64,000 bases of DNA from Eggerthella sp. YY7918 (GCF_000270285.1 NC_015738.1:248001-312000); one strand, 5' to 3'; numbered from the stretch's first letter, positions 9,445 to 18,945 are shown. Translations and numbers: made by a program. Notes: generated by a model not told the origin, from the letters alone.

Positions 9445-9461
9445 GGCGTTTCCTCGCATTC

Positions 9462-10592
9462 TTATTCGTGTCTGTGCGCTTCCGCGCCTAGGTCGTTTCG
9501 ATTTCCGACGCGCTCAGTTCGGTTTGCGCGGTTGATCCACAGAGTGTCTGCTTGTGTGCGACGCGCTTGTTCCTTAAGGATGGGGGTCAAACGGCGCGCC
9601 GTTCTTCGCGGCGAGATGCCGTCGGCGCTTGGTCGGCGAACCTTCAAGGCCAACATTTCGAACTGCCGCGCCTCGGCACGGAGAAGGGTTTGCGCTTCCT
9701 GTACCGTAATAGGTTCGAATCGCACGACGCTACCGGGTGGGCGTTGCACGAGCTTCGGGATATCGACGGTGGCAACTGTTCCAATTTTTGCATAGCCGCC
9801 GGTCGTTTGCCGATCGGCCAACATGATAATGGGACGACCGTGCGATGGCACCTGAACAGCGCCGAAAGCAATACCGTCCGATATGATGTCCGAACCGTGC
9901 TTGGTCTCAATTTCCGGACCGTCCAGGCGGTAGCCCATGCGGTCGCACTTGGTAGTTGTACTGAAAGGCTGGCTATAGAACGTCTCAATGCCGGCCTCGG
10001 TAAACAGATCTTCCTGCGGTCCGGGTATTACCCGCACGGTGATTTCGTCGCGGTCAAAACCATAGAAAGCATCATCGACCTCAACGCGATGCGAGCCGAG
10101 ATTGGGAAGAAAATCGAGGCTCTTGGTGGTGAACGGAAGGTAATCGCCCGGCGTGAGAGGGTGGCCTCGCCAGCCGCCGAATTCGCATTTCAGATTTGTC
10201 GAGCGGCTTCCCATGACTTCGGGCACATCCACGCTGCCGCCCGCGATAGCCAGATAGCCATAACATCCGGTGCGGGACGCCTTAAAGCGCAGAATAGAAC
10301 CGCGTCGAACCATGAAAGCGGCATAGCGCGGCACGGGATTACCGTCGAGGGTGGGTGCGAAGTCCCCTCCCGTAATGGCGACAAAGGTGTTTGTCGTGAA
10401 GCGCAGCGTGGGGCCAGCAAGGGCGAACTCAAGCACCGGGGCATCGGGGTCGTTTTCCACCAGCAGGTTCGCAAGGTGCAGCGCGCGATGATCCATCACG
10501 CCGTTCGTTGAAAATCCGCTTCCCTGATAGCCGAAGCGGCCGTTGTCTTGAACGGTGGTGATAACACCCGGTTTCTTTACGACGAGTCCCAT
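9462..10592 (-). CDS. pxpC: 5-oxoprolinase subunit C family (KipA, AHS2 domain)
   Basis: 376-residue AHS2-domain protein starting MGLVVKKPGVITTVQDNGR. PxpC with PxpB and PxpA makes ATP-dependent 5-oxoprolinase, and the AHS1/AHS2 pair is homologous to the carboxyltransferase part of urea carboxylase. Family motifs GYQGSGFSTNGVMDHRALHLANLLV and RPIIMLADRQTTGGYAKIG are intact. The start at 10592 is one base beyond the pxpB stop, with GGAAGGCGAG inside pxpB as its ribosome site, so translation is coupled. The last ~60 residues are Arg-rich and longer than I expect for the family. Confidence 0.88.
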   Translation of the reverse strand: MGLVVKKPGVITTVQDNGRFGYQGSGFSTNGVMDHRALHLANLLVENDPDAPVLEFALAGPTLRFTTNTFVAITGGDFAPTLDGNPVPRYAAFMVRRGSILRFKASRTGCYGYLAIAGGSVDVPEVMGSRSTNLKCEFGGWRGHPLTPGDYLPFTTKSLDFLPNLGSHRVEVDDAFYGFDRDEITVRVIPGPQEDLFTEAGIETFYSQPFSTTTKCDRMGYRLDGPEIETKHGSDIISDGIAFGAVQVPSHGRPIIMLADRQTTGGYAKIGTVATVDIPKLVQRPPGSVVRFEPITVQEAQTLLRAEARQFEMLALKVRRPSADGISPRRTARRLTPILKEQARRTQADTLWINRANRTERVGNRNDLGAEAHRHE

Positions 10593-10593
10593 G

Positions 10594-11322
10594 TTACTCG
10601 CCTTCCACGAAAATGCCGTAGGAGTAGGTGCCCGCAGCCAGCTGTGCTTCGATGGCAGCGTACTCATCAGGCGTGATGGGCACGAAGCGCAAATATTCCC
10701 CAGCGGAATAGAGAATGGGTTCTTCTCGGTCGGGATCGTAGGGTTTAAGCGGGGTGCGGCCTATAATCTGCCAGCCGCCGGGAGAGGCGAGTGGGTAGAT
10801 GCCAGTTTGCGCGCCGCCGATACCCACGCTTCCGGGCTCAATGCGCGTTCGCGGAGAGGCCAAACGCGGCGTGTGCAGGCGCTCGTCCAAGCCGCCTAGA
10901 TAGGCAAAGCCGGGCAGAAAGCCCAGCATATCAATCAGATAGTCGCGCCCGGTATGAAGAGAAATGACTTCGTCTTCGGTTAAACCCGCATGTGTGGCTA
11001 CGTTTTCCAGATCAGGACCGAATTCGCCGCCGTAGCACACGGGGATAGGCACAATTTTGCGCACGCTTAGATCGGCTTCGCCCACATCGCGCAACTTGCC
11101 GCGCAGTTTTGCCGCAAGTTCGTCAAACGTGATTACCAAGGGGTTGTAGTACACCATGAGCGAACAAAACGTGGGGACCAGTTCTGTAATGCCTTCGATA
11201 GGATCGGCGGTGAGGTTGTCTGCTGCCAGGCGAATTTTTGCGCTCGTCTCCGGCGAGATCGCCTGAGCGAACTCGAGGTTCAGCGCCGAGTCTCCGGCGA
11301 TAGTGATGGTGAATCCCGCCAT
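10594..11322 (-). CDS. pxpB: 5-oxoprolinase subunit B family (KipI, AHS1 domain)
   Basis: 242-residue AHS1-domain protein, first gene of the minus-strand operon. Motifs include GDSALNLEFAQ at the N-terminus, PVCYGGEFGPDLENVA, GFLPGFAYLGGLD and SPRTRIEPGSVGIGGAQTGIYP, the last ones being the most conserved KipI signatures. It acts as a heterodimer with PxpC. The third oxoprolinase subunit PxpA (LamB/YcsF) is absent from the window, while biotin carboxylase and carrier genes follow. Confidence 0.9.
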   Translation of the reverse strand: MAGFTITIAGDSALNLEFAQAISPETSAKIRLAADNLTADPIEGITELVPTFCSLMVYYNPLVITFDELAAKLRGKLRDVGEADLSVRKIVPIPVCYGGEFGPDLENVATHAGLTEDEVISLHTGRDYLIDMLGFLPGFAYLGGLDERLHTPRLASPRTRIEPGSVGIGGAQTGIYPLASPGGWQIIGRTPLKPYDPDREEPILYSAGEYLRFVPITPDEYAAIEAQLAAGTYSYGIFVEGE

Positions 11323-11503
11323 GCTCGTCCGTTCTTTGGATACCGTGTCGATGCCTTGAATACCGGCACGTCACTCTTCCCAGATAGACCACCCGGTTAG
11401 CCACTGCACGACTCGCACGTGTCGCACGTGCTGCTGATACTCGGTTTGTTCGCGCATCAATGCTACACTTGCGCTGTTCGCATAGGTAAGGATTGTAGCA
11501 TAT

Positions 11504-12217
11504 ATGGAAAAGGTCCTCTTTTCAGTAGCGTTCTTTTTCGCATACACAGTGCAAGCGGTTACCGGATTCGCCGGCAACATCTTTGCCATGCCTGTTGGTA
11601 CCCACTTGCTGGGGCTTCATAGTTCGGTTGCCATTCTTAATACGCTCGGGTTTTTTGCATGCGGCTTGCTTGCCGTCATGAATATCAAACATGTGAACTG
11701 GCGCGAACTGGGAAAGATTGTGGGAACCATGCTGCCCTTCGTGCTCGTGGGCATTTGGCTTGACACGATTTTGCCCCTTGACGTGCTTTTGCGGGTATAC
11801 GGTCTGATCATCGTTTTGGTTGGTGCGAAGAATCTCATTTCGAAACGCCAGCGATTTCTTCCCGAGTGGGCCTTGTGGGGCGTTCTTGTATCGGCGGGCC
11901 TGATCCAGGGAATGTTCGTATCCGGCGGTGCCCTGCTGGTGATCTATGCCATGCAAAAAATGACGGACAAGCAGCAATTTCGCACAACGCTTTCCATGGT
12001 GTGGGCTATCCTCAATTTCATCTATGCCGCCATCGCGTTTGCGCAAGGCAGTTTTACGAGCGATGTGGTGCAGGTGGTGGGCATGTGCATTCCGCTGGCC
12101 GTACTCGCGACGTTTTTAGGAAACCGCCTACAGCGACGCATCAGCAAAGAGAAGTTTTTGACGCTTACCTATGTGCTGCTTCTGTGCATAGGTTTGATCT
12201 TGCTGATCACGTCATAG
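11504..12217 (+). CDS. TauE/SafE family membrane transporter
   Basis: 237-residue integral membrane protein with about eight hydrophobic segments. The two related halves begin FAYTVQAVTGFAGNIFAMPVG and SAGLIQGMFVSGGALLVIY, the repeat typical of TauE/SafE sulfite/organo-anion exporters. It is divergent from pxpB (181 bp between them) and is preceded by AGGTAAGGA. Substrate unknown; export of a sulfonate, sulfite or organic acid is the family range. Confidence 0.85.
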   Translation: MEKVLFSVAFFFAYTVQAVTGFAGNIFAMPVGTHLLGLHSSVAILNTLGFFACGLLAVMNIKHVNWRELGKIVGTMLPFVLVGIWLDTILPLDVLLRVYGLIIVLVGAKNLISKRQRFLPEWALWGVLVSAGLIQGMFVSGGALLVIYAMQKMTDKQQFRTTLSMVWAILNFIYAAIAFAQGSFTSDVVQVVGMCIPLAVLATFLGNRLQRRISKEKFLTLTYVLLLCIGLILLITS

Positions 12218-12406
12218 ACGGCTGAATGTTTCGGACTGAATCGTCTATGCTGGTAGTCGAAACGTGGGTGGTACCTGCGTTTGAACGTTAGCGAAAAGGA
12301 TCGAACGAATGGGGCGTGCACGTATATAATGGAATCAGGCACGCAAAGGTTTTTGAAAGCTTGCGGCAACCGATAGCGTGCGCCGCACCAAGGGACAGGA
12401 GCAGCA

Positions 12407-12850
12407 ATGACACAACGATATGCGCGTATTTTTGCAGCGCTTGATGGCGCATCGACTCAAAGGGCGGTCGCGCAACGCGCGATTACGTTGGCGGCTGACA
12501 ACGGGGCGCAGCTTTTGTTTGGGCATGTCATCGACTCGGTTCCGTATGAGGCATCGGGTGTGGATTTTGAAGCTTTGTGCGTTGAAGGCAAGAAGCGCAT
12601 CGAAGAAGAGATGGGCGACATTCTTGAGCAGGCGAAGAACAACGATGCCATCCCTTCGGTGGAGCTGAATGTTCGTGCCGGGCGTATTACTGACACGCTG
12701 TCGCGTCAGCTTATCGAGCCGTTTGAGCCCGACCTTATCATCTGCGGTGAGCGCGGCCTGTCCAATCTCAAGTACGTGTTTGTGGGCAGTGTTTCAACCT
12801 TCCTCATCCGCAACATGCGCTGCGACGTTCTGGTGGTCAAGCAGGACTAA
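12407..12850 (+). CDS. universal stress protein (UspA family)
   Basis: 147-residue UspA-domain protein. The start RYARIFAALDGASTQRAV and the ATP-binding stretch CGERGLSNLKYVFVGSVS (the G-x2-G-x9-G-S/T pattern) indicate a nucleotide-binding Usp. GGGACAGGAG precedes ATG 12407. A -10-like TATAAT at 12325 lies about 80 bp upstream. It stands alone and is followed by long hairpins. Confidence 0.9.
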   Translation: MTQRYARIFAALDGASTQRAVAQRAITLAADNGAQLLFGHVIDSVPYEASGVDFEALCVEGKKRIEEEMGDILEQAKNNDAIPSVELNVRAGRITDTLSRQLIEPFEPDLIICGERGLSNLKYVFVGSVSTFLIRNMRCDVLVVKQD

Positions 12851-12892
12851 GAAGTTTCGCTGACCTGCGGTCAAACGATGAATTGACGTTAC

Positions 12893-12993
12893 GAGCCGCT
12901 CTCGGCCACGATCTTCGTGCGATGTTGCAAGCTTGTGTACCGCAGTACGCGACGCTCGCATCCTCCCATGAATTTCGGGCACGAGAGCGGCTC
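12893..12993 (+). repeat. long-range 12-bp inverted repeat downstream of the usp gene
   Basis: GAGCCGCTCTCG (12893-12904) is perfectly complementary to CGAGAGCGGCTC (12982-12993), with a 77-nt loop, followed by TTGCTGTTT. It may be a terminator or structured 3' end of the usp transcript. A second stem, 13029-13040 with 13063-13074, follows. Confidence 0.4.
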
Positions 12994-13093
12994 TTGCTGT
13001 TTAGCTCCCAACGTAATTGTCCTATAACGTGCTCTCTCTGTCGCTTTTTCGAGTAAAAATGGCAGAGGGAGCACGCCTTCTGTTTTACGCGTA

Positions 13094-13122
13094 CGGAATT
13101 GGGGTAGAAACCCCCGATTCCG
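13094..13122 (-). terminator. hairpin downstream of the flavoprotein gene at 13130
   Basis: CGGAATTGGGG (13094) pairs with CCCCCGATTCCG (13111) just past the minus-strand stop at 13130. No clear T-run, so termination efficiency is uncertain. Confidence 0.45.
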
Positions 13123-13129
13123 GTAGCTT

Positions 13130-14695
13130 TTATAGGTAAGTTTTGAGCGCGTGCTGCGCAGCTGTACGTGCGGAGTTAATGCTATTGCCGCTGCACGAAC
13201 CCGGTGTTCCTATCGTGTATACATTTCGGTAAAGCATGCAACCCTCAACGCCAACTGCATACAATCGGGGAATGGGATGATGGGCGGCATCTACCACTTG
13301 TCCATTACGATTGGTGTAAACACTGCCTATCGTGGCGAACATGGCATAAATAGGTTCTGCGATATAGAACGGGGGAGAAGAAAGCGCCTGAAGATACTGG
13401 CTATCTTTACTCCATAGCTCGTCGTTGCCCGACTCGCACATCGCATTGTAAGAATCGAAAAACTGCTCCATCGCCGTTGGATCGAGACCAGCTTTTTTAG
13501 CGAGTTCCGAAGGCGTATCCGCTTCAAAGATATCGCCTTGCCCACTGTTTACAGCATCTGCAACGATTTCAGTAAAGCCCTTTTTAAGTTGGTCGCCATA
13601 CGGGATGGTGCCTTCTGCCATACCTTGTTCATAGGCTTGCATGCTTGCACTATCCCAAACCATAAAGCACCGCTCTTGGTTCCATTTGGGCGGGTTTGCC
13701 TTCGAGTTTTCTATGACGCAGTTGTCCTCTTTATAAAAGCGTTCGCAATTTTCGTTGATCCAAGGATTTTGAGGTTGCATGCACCAGCCGATATTGGGAA
13801 GACAAAACCCGATTGAATCGATGATAGCCCCGCAATTGTCGCAGGCATACATTGCGAAATCCTTGGCACCAGCCTCAACGGCCATGCGGTGGCCTGTTCC
13901 GTCGGCATACGCAGTACCTACCGTAAGGATGCGATCTTGAGGGTATCCCATCGCAGCGCAAAGCTCATGGTCTTGGCCAAACCCTCCAGTTGCAATAATC
14001 ACGGCTTTTGCGTGTATCTCGATCCATTCGTTATGCTCATTCTGGGCATAGACGCCGCTGATTTCACCGTCGTCGTTATGTATGAGGCTTTTTGCTGGCG
14101 TAGAGAACTTAAACTGAACGCCCGCTTTTTCGGCGGCTTCTACCATAGGTTTGGCATAGCCTTCCGGTGCTCCATTCTTGTACCAATGGAAGCACTCGTA
14201 TTCTTTGCCGTGGTAATTGTCGATCTTTTCGATCTTTACCCCATGATCCATAAGCCAGTCCATGTTGGTTCCTGAATTTTGCATCATCTCCATCCATGCC
14301 AACCCGTCGGCACGCCACTGAGACTGATCCATCTCGCTCATGAGTATCTTTTTAATATCTACCGTAATGCCTTGTTCTTTAGCGAGGCGAGAATCGGCGG
14401 CGAATGACCCTTCAATACCAGATAATGCTGCTCCGCCGGCGGCCGAAGAAGCTTCAAGGGCAATGACGCTTGCTCCGCCTTCGGCAGCTTGCACGGCAGC
14501 TACTAAGCCAGAGAAGCCAGCCCCAACTACACAGACATCGCAATCGAGCGATTCTGTGGCCACGATTGTTTCAACGGTGGTTTCGGTGCCCTCTTTTGAA
14601 GAGTTTTCCGAATTGCAGCCTGTTATGCCCATGAGCGCAATACCGGTAACACCAAGTGCTGAGCCTTGAAGAAATGAGCGTCTTGAGATATCCAT
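13130..14695 (-). CDS. Tat-exported FAD-dependent flavoprotein lipoprotein (FAD_binding_2, fumarate-reductase-like)
   Basis: 521-residue flavoprotein. The N-terminus MDISRRSFLQGSALGVTG carries a twin-arginine motif and ends in a lipobox-like GITGC, so it is probably a Tat-exported lipoprotein. The FAD dinucleotide fold CDVCVVGAGFSGLVAA starts near residue 53 and the second FAD motif is IPRLYAVGVEGC. The substrate-site GANRLGGN of true fumarate reductases is absent (here YTIGTPGSCSGNS), so the electron acceptor is something other than fumarate. There is no FMN-binding domain and no cytochrome partner nearby. It is divergent from a membrane-LuxR regulator at 14958, its likely controller. Confidence 0.88.
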   Translation of the reverse strand: MDISRRSFLQGSALGVTGIALMGITGCNSENSSKEGTETTVETIVATESLDCDVCVVGAGFSGLVAAVQAAEGGASVIALEASSAAGGAALSGIEGSFAADSRLAKEQGITVDIKKILMSEMDQSQWRADGLAWMEMMQNSGTNMDWLMDHGVKIEKIDNYHGKEYECFHWYKNGAPEGYAKPMVEAAEKAGVQFKFSTPAKSLIHNDDGEISGVYAQNEHNEWIEIHAKAVIIATGGFGQDHELCAAMGYPQDRILTVGTAYADGTGHRMAVEAGAKDFAMYACDNCGAIIDSIGFCLPNIGWCMQPQNPWINENCERFYKEDNCVIENSKANPPKWNQERCFMVWDSASMQAYEQGMAEGTIPYGDQLKKGFTEIVADAVNSGQGDIFEADTPSELAKKAGLDPTAMEQFFDSYNAMCESGNDELWSKDSQYLQALSSPPFYIAEPIYAMFATIGSVYTNRNGQVVDAAHHPIPRLYAVGVEGCMLYRNVYTIGTPGSCSGNSINSARTAAQHALKTYL

Positions 14696-14957
14696 GATAG
14701 ATCCTTCCTTTTCTCGCCGAGAGCAATTCGTCCCAGGTCCCCTCCATGATGTACGATGGTTGAACGCCCCTTGTTATATGCAGAAACAGCGAGCAACTTC
14801 GTATGGCCACTACTCTAGATTGCTTATAGGGGTTGGTAATCCTCGTACCTAGGTGGTATTCAAATGTCACCCACTCTGCGTGACAAGACAGAGCCATACA
14901 GAGCATCTTCGAGACTATGCGTGTGCTATGATGGCGCGTATTGAGGGTGAGGGACGT

Positions 14958-16430
14958 ATGAGTGCTTCCGACAAACAACTGTTGTATCTTGTGGCCGGGT
15001 ATGCGTGTTTTATTACGAGTACACAGATCGAGGCCACTCAAGCTTCCCTTGCTCTGGGCCCGGCATTGAGTCAGGGTATCGTTGGGAATGCCGTTTATTT
15101 CTCTACATTCTTCTGCATAGCGCTTTTTTCGCTGTCGCTAAACAGACGAAAACTATCCGAGGCCGTGCTCGCCATCGGCTTATCATGCGTGATCTTGATT
15201 CAGGTAATTTCGCTGGTGTGTAGCGTTTGTTCCCTACAACTTGATCCTTTTGCACTATTCACCATGCAGATGCTGTCGGGTGCCTCTTTCGCTGTTGTTT
15301 TTTGTTATTGGGTAAGTATGGCCTATTACGTAAGCGGCATAAACTTTCGACTATGTATCTTGTTTGGCAGTCTTTTGGCTGCGTTTGTTGCGATCATTGT
15401 AAGTGCGTTTACACTTCCCATTTTTCGCCTGGCTGCAAGCATCGTATTTCCGATATGTTCGCTCGTTTTCGGGTTAGCTTTTGCCAAAAACGTAAAACGA
15501 CAGCGGTCGTTTGATGTTCGAATTGGAAAATTGCCGCGTGAATACAAGAAATCGGTAACTGAGTGCTTAAAGGTCCTTGTAGTGCCGCTTGTTTGTTCTG
15601 CCATTTTGGGATTTGCCCACCGTCTTTCATGGATTGTTGTTTCAGCAAGTGATCTTTCAAGTATGTTCTTTGCTATAGGCAATGCGTTTGCGGTAACGCT
15701 CATTATTATGTTCACTATTCTTCCGGAACGGCGCATGTTCAGCGTGGATAAGCTGTTTTTGTGGCTATGTCCGTTTTCGCTCGCTTCTCTTTTGCCGCTC
15801 TATTCACAAAACGAAATATTCCAGCTTCTATTTATGGGAGTAACAAGCGTCACGTTTAACTTGTGTAATATACTCGTAATCTTTCTTTGTGTTGATGTGG
15901 GAAAACGAAAAAATGTTTCCGTTTTTGGGCTCTATGCCTTCGCAGCGGGAGTTCTGAACCTCTTTCCGGTTTTGGGACAAGCTGTAAAAGTAACGCTTTA
16001 CGACGATTTTCCGCTGACGTTGGCGGTGCTTGTGACGATTGCATCTGCTGGATTAATGTACTGCGCTTTCGCACTCAGAAATCATCGCGGCAATGAGGTT
16101 TCCATGCCGCTCAGTGAGATGCAATCTCTGGCTGCTTATGCTTCTGATCAAGACGACCCGGTTATATTAGGTCGTACATTTATAGCTGCAGAGTTGGCGA
16201 AAGAGCATGGATTGACCGAACGAGAAAGAGAAATTCTTGATATGTTGATTACCGGCCGTGATGTTCCAGCCATTGCCGAGAAATTGCTAATTTCGAAAAA
16301 TACCGTCAGAACGCATGTTAAGCGTATATACCAAAAAATGAATGTTAACTCAAAACAGGAAATACTGAGTTTGTCAGAAGACGTTGAACGAAGGCTGGAA
16401 GTGTCGTTGAAGGATGACTCGGTTTCGTAA
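14958..16430 (+). CDS. LuxR-family regulator with polytopic membrane N-terminus
   Basis: 490 residues: roughly the first 410 form about 12 hydrophobic helices like an MFS transporter, and about 419-472 form a LuxR/GerE helix-turn-helix (LTEREREILDMLITGRDVPAI...NTVRTHVKRIYQKM). This architecture is typical of Eggerthellaceae regulators placed next to reductase genes. The ATG at 14958 is favoured by GAGGGTGAGGGA just upstream; longer in-frame starts (14853, 14928) are possible. It is divergent from the flavoprotein at 13130-14695 with a 262-bp shared promoter region, and probably senses that enzyme's substrate in the membrane or outside. The DNA is richer in A+T than its neighbours. Confidence 0.88.
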   Translation: MSASDKQLLYLVAGYACFITSTQIEATQASLALGPALSQGIVGNAVYFSTFFCIALFSLSLNRRKLSEAVLAIGLSCVILIQVISLVCSVCSLQLDPFALFTMQMLSGASFAVVFCYWVSMAYYVSGINFRLCILFGSLLAAFVAIIVSAFTLPIFRLAASIVFPICSLVFGLAFAKNVKRQRSFDVRIGKLPREYKKSVTECLKVLVVPLVCSAILGFAHRLSWIVVSASDLSSMFFAIGNAFAVTLIIMFTILPERRMFSVDKLFLWLCPFSLASLLPLYSQNEIFQLLFMGVTSVTFNLCNILVIFLCVDVGKRKNVSVFGLYAFAAGVLNLFPVLGQAVKVTLYDDFPLTLAVLVTIASAGLMYCAFALRNHRGNEVSMPLSEMQSLAAYASDQDDPVILGRTFIAAELAKEHGLTEREREILDMLITGRDVPAIAEKLLISKNTVRTHVKRIYQKMNVNSKQEILSLSEDVERRLEVSLKDDSVS

Positions 16431-16524
16431 AGCGCTCTTCGCCAGTCTATTGGCACTGACCGGGTGGCGTTTGTGCTACCCTGTTCCTCATCGAAATTAG
16501 CAGCAAGATGAGGACGTGGTGTAT

Positions 16525-17709
16525 ATGGTGAACGAGAGGATGTTCGGGCTGGGAGCGGAGCCGAGTGCGATTCGCGAGTTGTTTGCGTATGGAATGGCGC
16601 GCAAGGCCGAGATCGGCGAGGAGAACGTATTCGACTTCAGCATTGGCAATCCCAGCGTGCCCGCGCCCGATGCCGTGAAGCAAGCGGCGCTTGAGCTGCT
16701 GGAACAGCCGGCTGTGTCGCTGCACGGATATTCGCCGGCAAGTGGTGTGCCCGAGGTGCGCGCGACCATTGCCGACAGCATCCGTCGTCGTCATGGCATT
16801 GAGGCTTCGCCGGAGAACATCTATATGACCGTGGGCGCGGCGGCATCCATCGCCATTTCCGTATCGGCCGTCACCGATCCGGGCGACGAAGTGATCGTCA
16901 TTTCGCCGTACTTTCCCGAGTACAAGGTGTGGATTGAAACGGCGGGTTGCACCTGCGTCGAGGTGCCTGCGCATGTGCCTGATTTCCAACTGGACATTGA
17001 TGCGCTGGCTGCGGCTATTGGGCCCAAGACGAGCGCCGTTATTATCAACTCGCCGAACAACCCGGTGGGTGCGGTGTACTCGCGCGAGAACTTGGAAGCG
17101 CTCGCCGCGCTACTGACCGCGAAAGAAGCTGAGCTGGGCCGCGAGTTGTACCTGATCAGCGACGAACCCTATCGAGAGATTGTGTACGACGGCATCGAGG
17201 TTCCCTACGTGCCGTGCGTGTATCCGCGCACGCTTGTGTGCTATTCGTATTCGAAGTCGCTTTCGCTTCCCGGCGAGCGCATTGGGTATGTGTACGTGTC
17301 CGACCTCATGGACAACGCCGCCCAGGTGGTGGCCGCCGTGGCCGGTGCAGGCCGCGCGCTTGGCTACATCTGCGCGCCGGTGCTCTTCCAGCGCGTGATC
17401 GCCGCCTGCGTGGACGAGCCGAGCGACGTGGCGTCCTACGCGGCCAACCGCAAGCTGCTCACTGAAGGCCTTGCCGCTCTCGGATATGAATTCGTGGAGC
17501 CGCAGGGTGCGTTCTACTTATGGGTGCGTGCGCTTGAGGACGACGCTCAAGCGTTTAGCGACCGCGCGAAGGCTCACGAGCTGCTGCTGGTCCCCTCCGA
17601 CAGCTTCGGCGTAGGCGGCTGGGTTCGTGTCAGCTACTGCATAGCCCGCGAAACTATCGAACGCTCCATGCCCGCCTTCAAAGCCCTCATGGAGGAGTAC
17701 CAAGGGTAA
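16525..17709 (+). CDS. pyridoxal-phosphate aminotransferase, class I/II
   Basis: About 394-residue fold-type I aminotransferase. Visible features: SLHGYSPASGVPEVR (substrate/PLP entry), IINSPNNPVGAVYS, the D/Y pair in SDEPYREIVYDG, and the PLP lysine in CYSYSKSLSLPGERIGY. GTG 16516 is an alternative start; ATG 16525 has GAGGA about ten bases upstream. It ends just before a strong bidirectional terminator. Aspartate- or aromatic-type specificity cannot be told from motifs alone. Confidence 0.9.
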   Translation: MVNERMFGLGAEPSAIRELFAYGMARKAEIGEENVFDFSIGNPSVPAPDAVKQAALELLEQPAVSLHGYSPASGVPEVRATIADSIRRRHGIEASPENIYMTVGAAASIAISVSAVTDPGDEVIVISPYFPEYKVWIETAGCTCVEVPAHVPDFQLDIDALAAAIGPKTSAVIINSPNNPVGAVYSRENLEALAALLTAKEAELGRELYLISDEPYREIVYDGIEVPYVPCVYPRTLVCYSYSKSLSLPGERIGYVYVSDLMDNAAQVVAAVAGAGRALGYICAPVLFQRVIAACVDEPSDVASYAANRKLLTEGLAALGYEFVEPQGAFYLWVRALEDDAQAFSDRAKAHELLLVPSDSFGVGGWVRVSYCIARETIERSMPAFKALMEEYQG

Positions 17710-17721
17710 GTAGATCACGCC

Positions 17722-17763
17722 AAAAGGGAGTGGAAGCAATCAAGCGCTTCCACTCCCTTTTTT
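17722..17763. terminator. bidirectional rho-independent terminator
   Basis: A 16-bp stem (AAAAGGGAGTGGAAGC with GCTTCCACTCCCTTTT) flanked by A-run and T-run. It ends the aminotransferase transcript on + and can also end the AT-rich gene 17817-18749 on -. Confidence 0.85.
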
Positions 17764-17816
17764 ATGAGTACAGCCTTTGAATATCTCAAGATTATCTGCG
17801 TATCATTACACTTGCT

Positions 17817-18749
17817 TTACCATGATTCAAACGGCGGTCTCGGAGTCCAAGGTTTTTCTTTTTCCTTAAAACACCAGACAAAATAATCTTTGTGTAGGTC
17901 TTCATAAGTTAACAATTCAGGCGTAACTTTGGTATTGTAAAAATCAGGATATATCTCAAATATAGCGGCAATTAGCCCGAGTGACTGAGTAATGTTCAGA
18001 TCCATTAACCTATAATTCTTAAACGATATCTCGTTATCACCTCCAAAGGAGAGTTTATCTTTATAAACATGAACAATGCTTTCTAAACCACCTCGCTGCA
18101 TACCCTGATTTGTACCAACCCAGCTAGTAAGTATTTCTTTTAAAAAATCTGCCCTGTTTTTAAGAAGGTGCTGTTTGAATGAATACAAATCTTCAGTGCA
18201 TTTCTCGATAAAGGCATTATCTAAGTGGATTACGAACCCAAGACAATAGCGATACCCTTCATTCTCTTTCTGGAGGATTGTTTTAATAGATTTGAAATGA
18301 GATAAAACGTCTCGATTTATTAATAATGAACCTCTATCAGGATAGGAGTAACCTCTTTTTTGAAGAGACTTCATTATTAGATCATCAAAGTCATTTGAGC
18401 TGATTGCTATTTTTTGTAGAGATATTGTTCCCCACTTAGTTTGAAGTGGCAATAAGTCTGGCAAAGTGGCGAATTCATTGATTTCAGATCCTTGACAAAT
18501 CTGCCAACAGTATTTTCCAATGATATTTGAAAACTCCAACTCGCTTTGCCATCCATAGCAACAGCGAACAAGTTTTTTCTTGTCAACGAAAGCTTTCTTT
18601 CTTAAAGCTCTCATACACATTGAGAATATATTTACTTCTTGGCAAACTTGACTTCGATTCCCTGTGTTTTCTGCGGCTGCTTTGAGCGTCAGCACCTCAA
18701 TTTCATCAATTAACTTAATCCAATAATCATTATTGAAATAAGAAGACAT
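17817..18749 (-). CDS. hypothetical protein, AT-rich orphan gene
   Basis: 310-residue protein that I do not recognise. It begins MSSYFNNDYWIKLIDEIEVL and ends KEKEKPWTPRPPFESW; it is rich in Lys, Ile, Phe and Cys, has no signal peptide and no obvious membrane helices. Start 18749 is chosen because AAAGGA lies eight bases upstream; ATG 18758 abuts the same site. Its base composition is clearly more A+T-rich than the flanking genes, which points to recent transfer. It stands alone between a bidirectional terminator and a toxin-like small ORF. A defence or mobile-element-derived function is possible but unproven. Confidence 0.75.
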   Translation of the reverse strand: MSSYFNNDYWIKLIDEIEVLTLKAAAENTGNRSQVCQEVNIFSMCMRALRKKAFVDKKKLVRCCYGWQSELEFSNIIGKYCWQICQGSEINEFATLPDLLPLQTKWGTISLQKIAISSNDFDDLIMKSLQKRGYSYPDRGSLLINRDVLSHFKSIKTILQKENEGYRYCLGFVIHLDNAFIEKCTEDLYSFKQHLLKNRADFLKEILTSWVGTNQGMQRGGLESIVHVYKDKLSFGGDNEISFKNYRLMDLNITQSLGLIAAIFEIYPDFYNTKVTPELLTYEDLHKDYFVWCFKEKEKPWTPRPPFESW

Positions 18750-18945
18750 CAAACTCATCCTTTCGGAAATTTTTACCCAGCTAATTATATAAGTTTCATG
18801 TGGTGCTTGCCGCGCGTCAGATTTGCAGGATCTTCCCAGTGTGATGTTTGAGAACCTGATGAACACGTGGGAATGGCTTTTTCGTGCGATACAATGGGTG
18901 CGGTGCTTCGTCGCCCGCGGCGGCTTCGAGAGATCGGAGAAGCCT

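Noticed and set aside
12255-12285. GGGTGGTACC resembling a T-box antiterminator motif
   Set aside because: No specifier stem or downstream aminoacyl-tRNA synthetase or amino-acid gene; the next gene is a universal stress protein.
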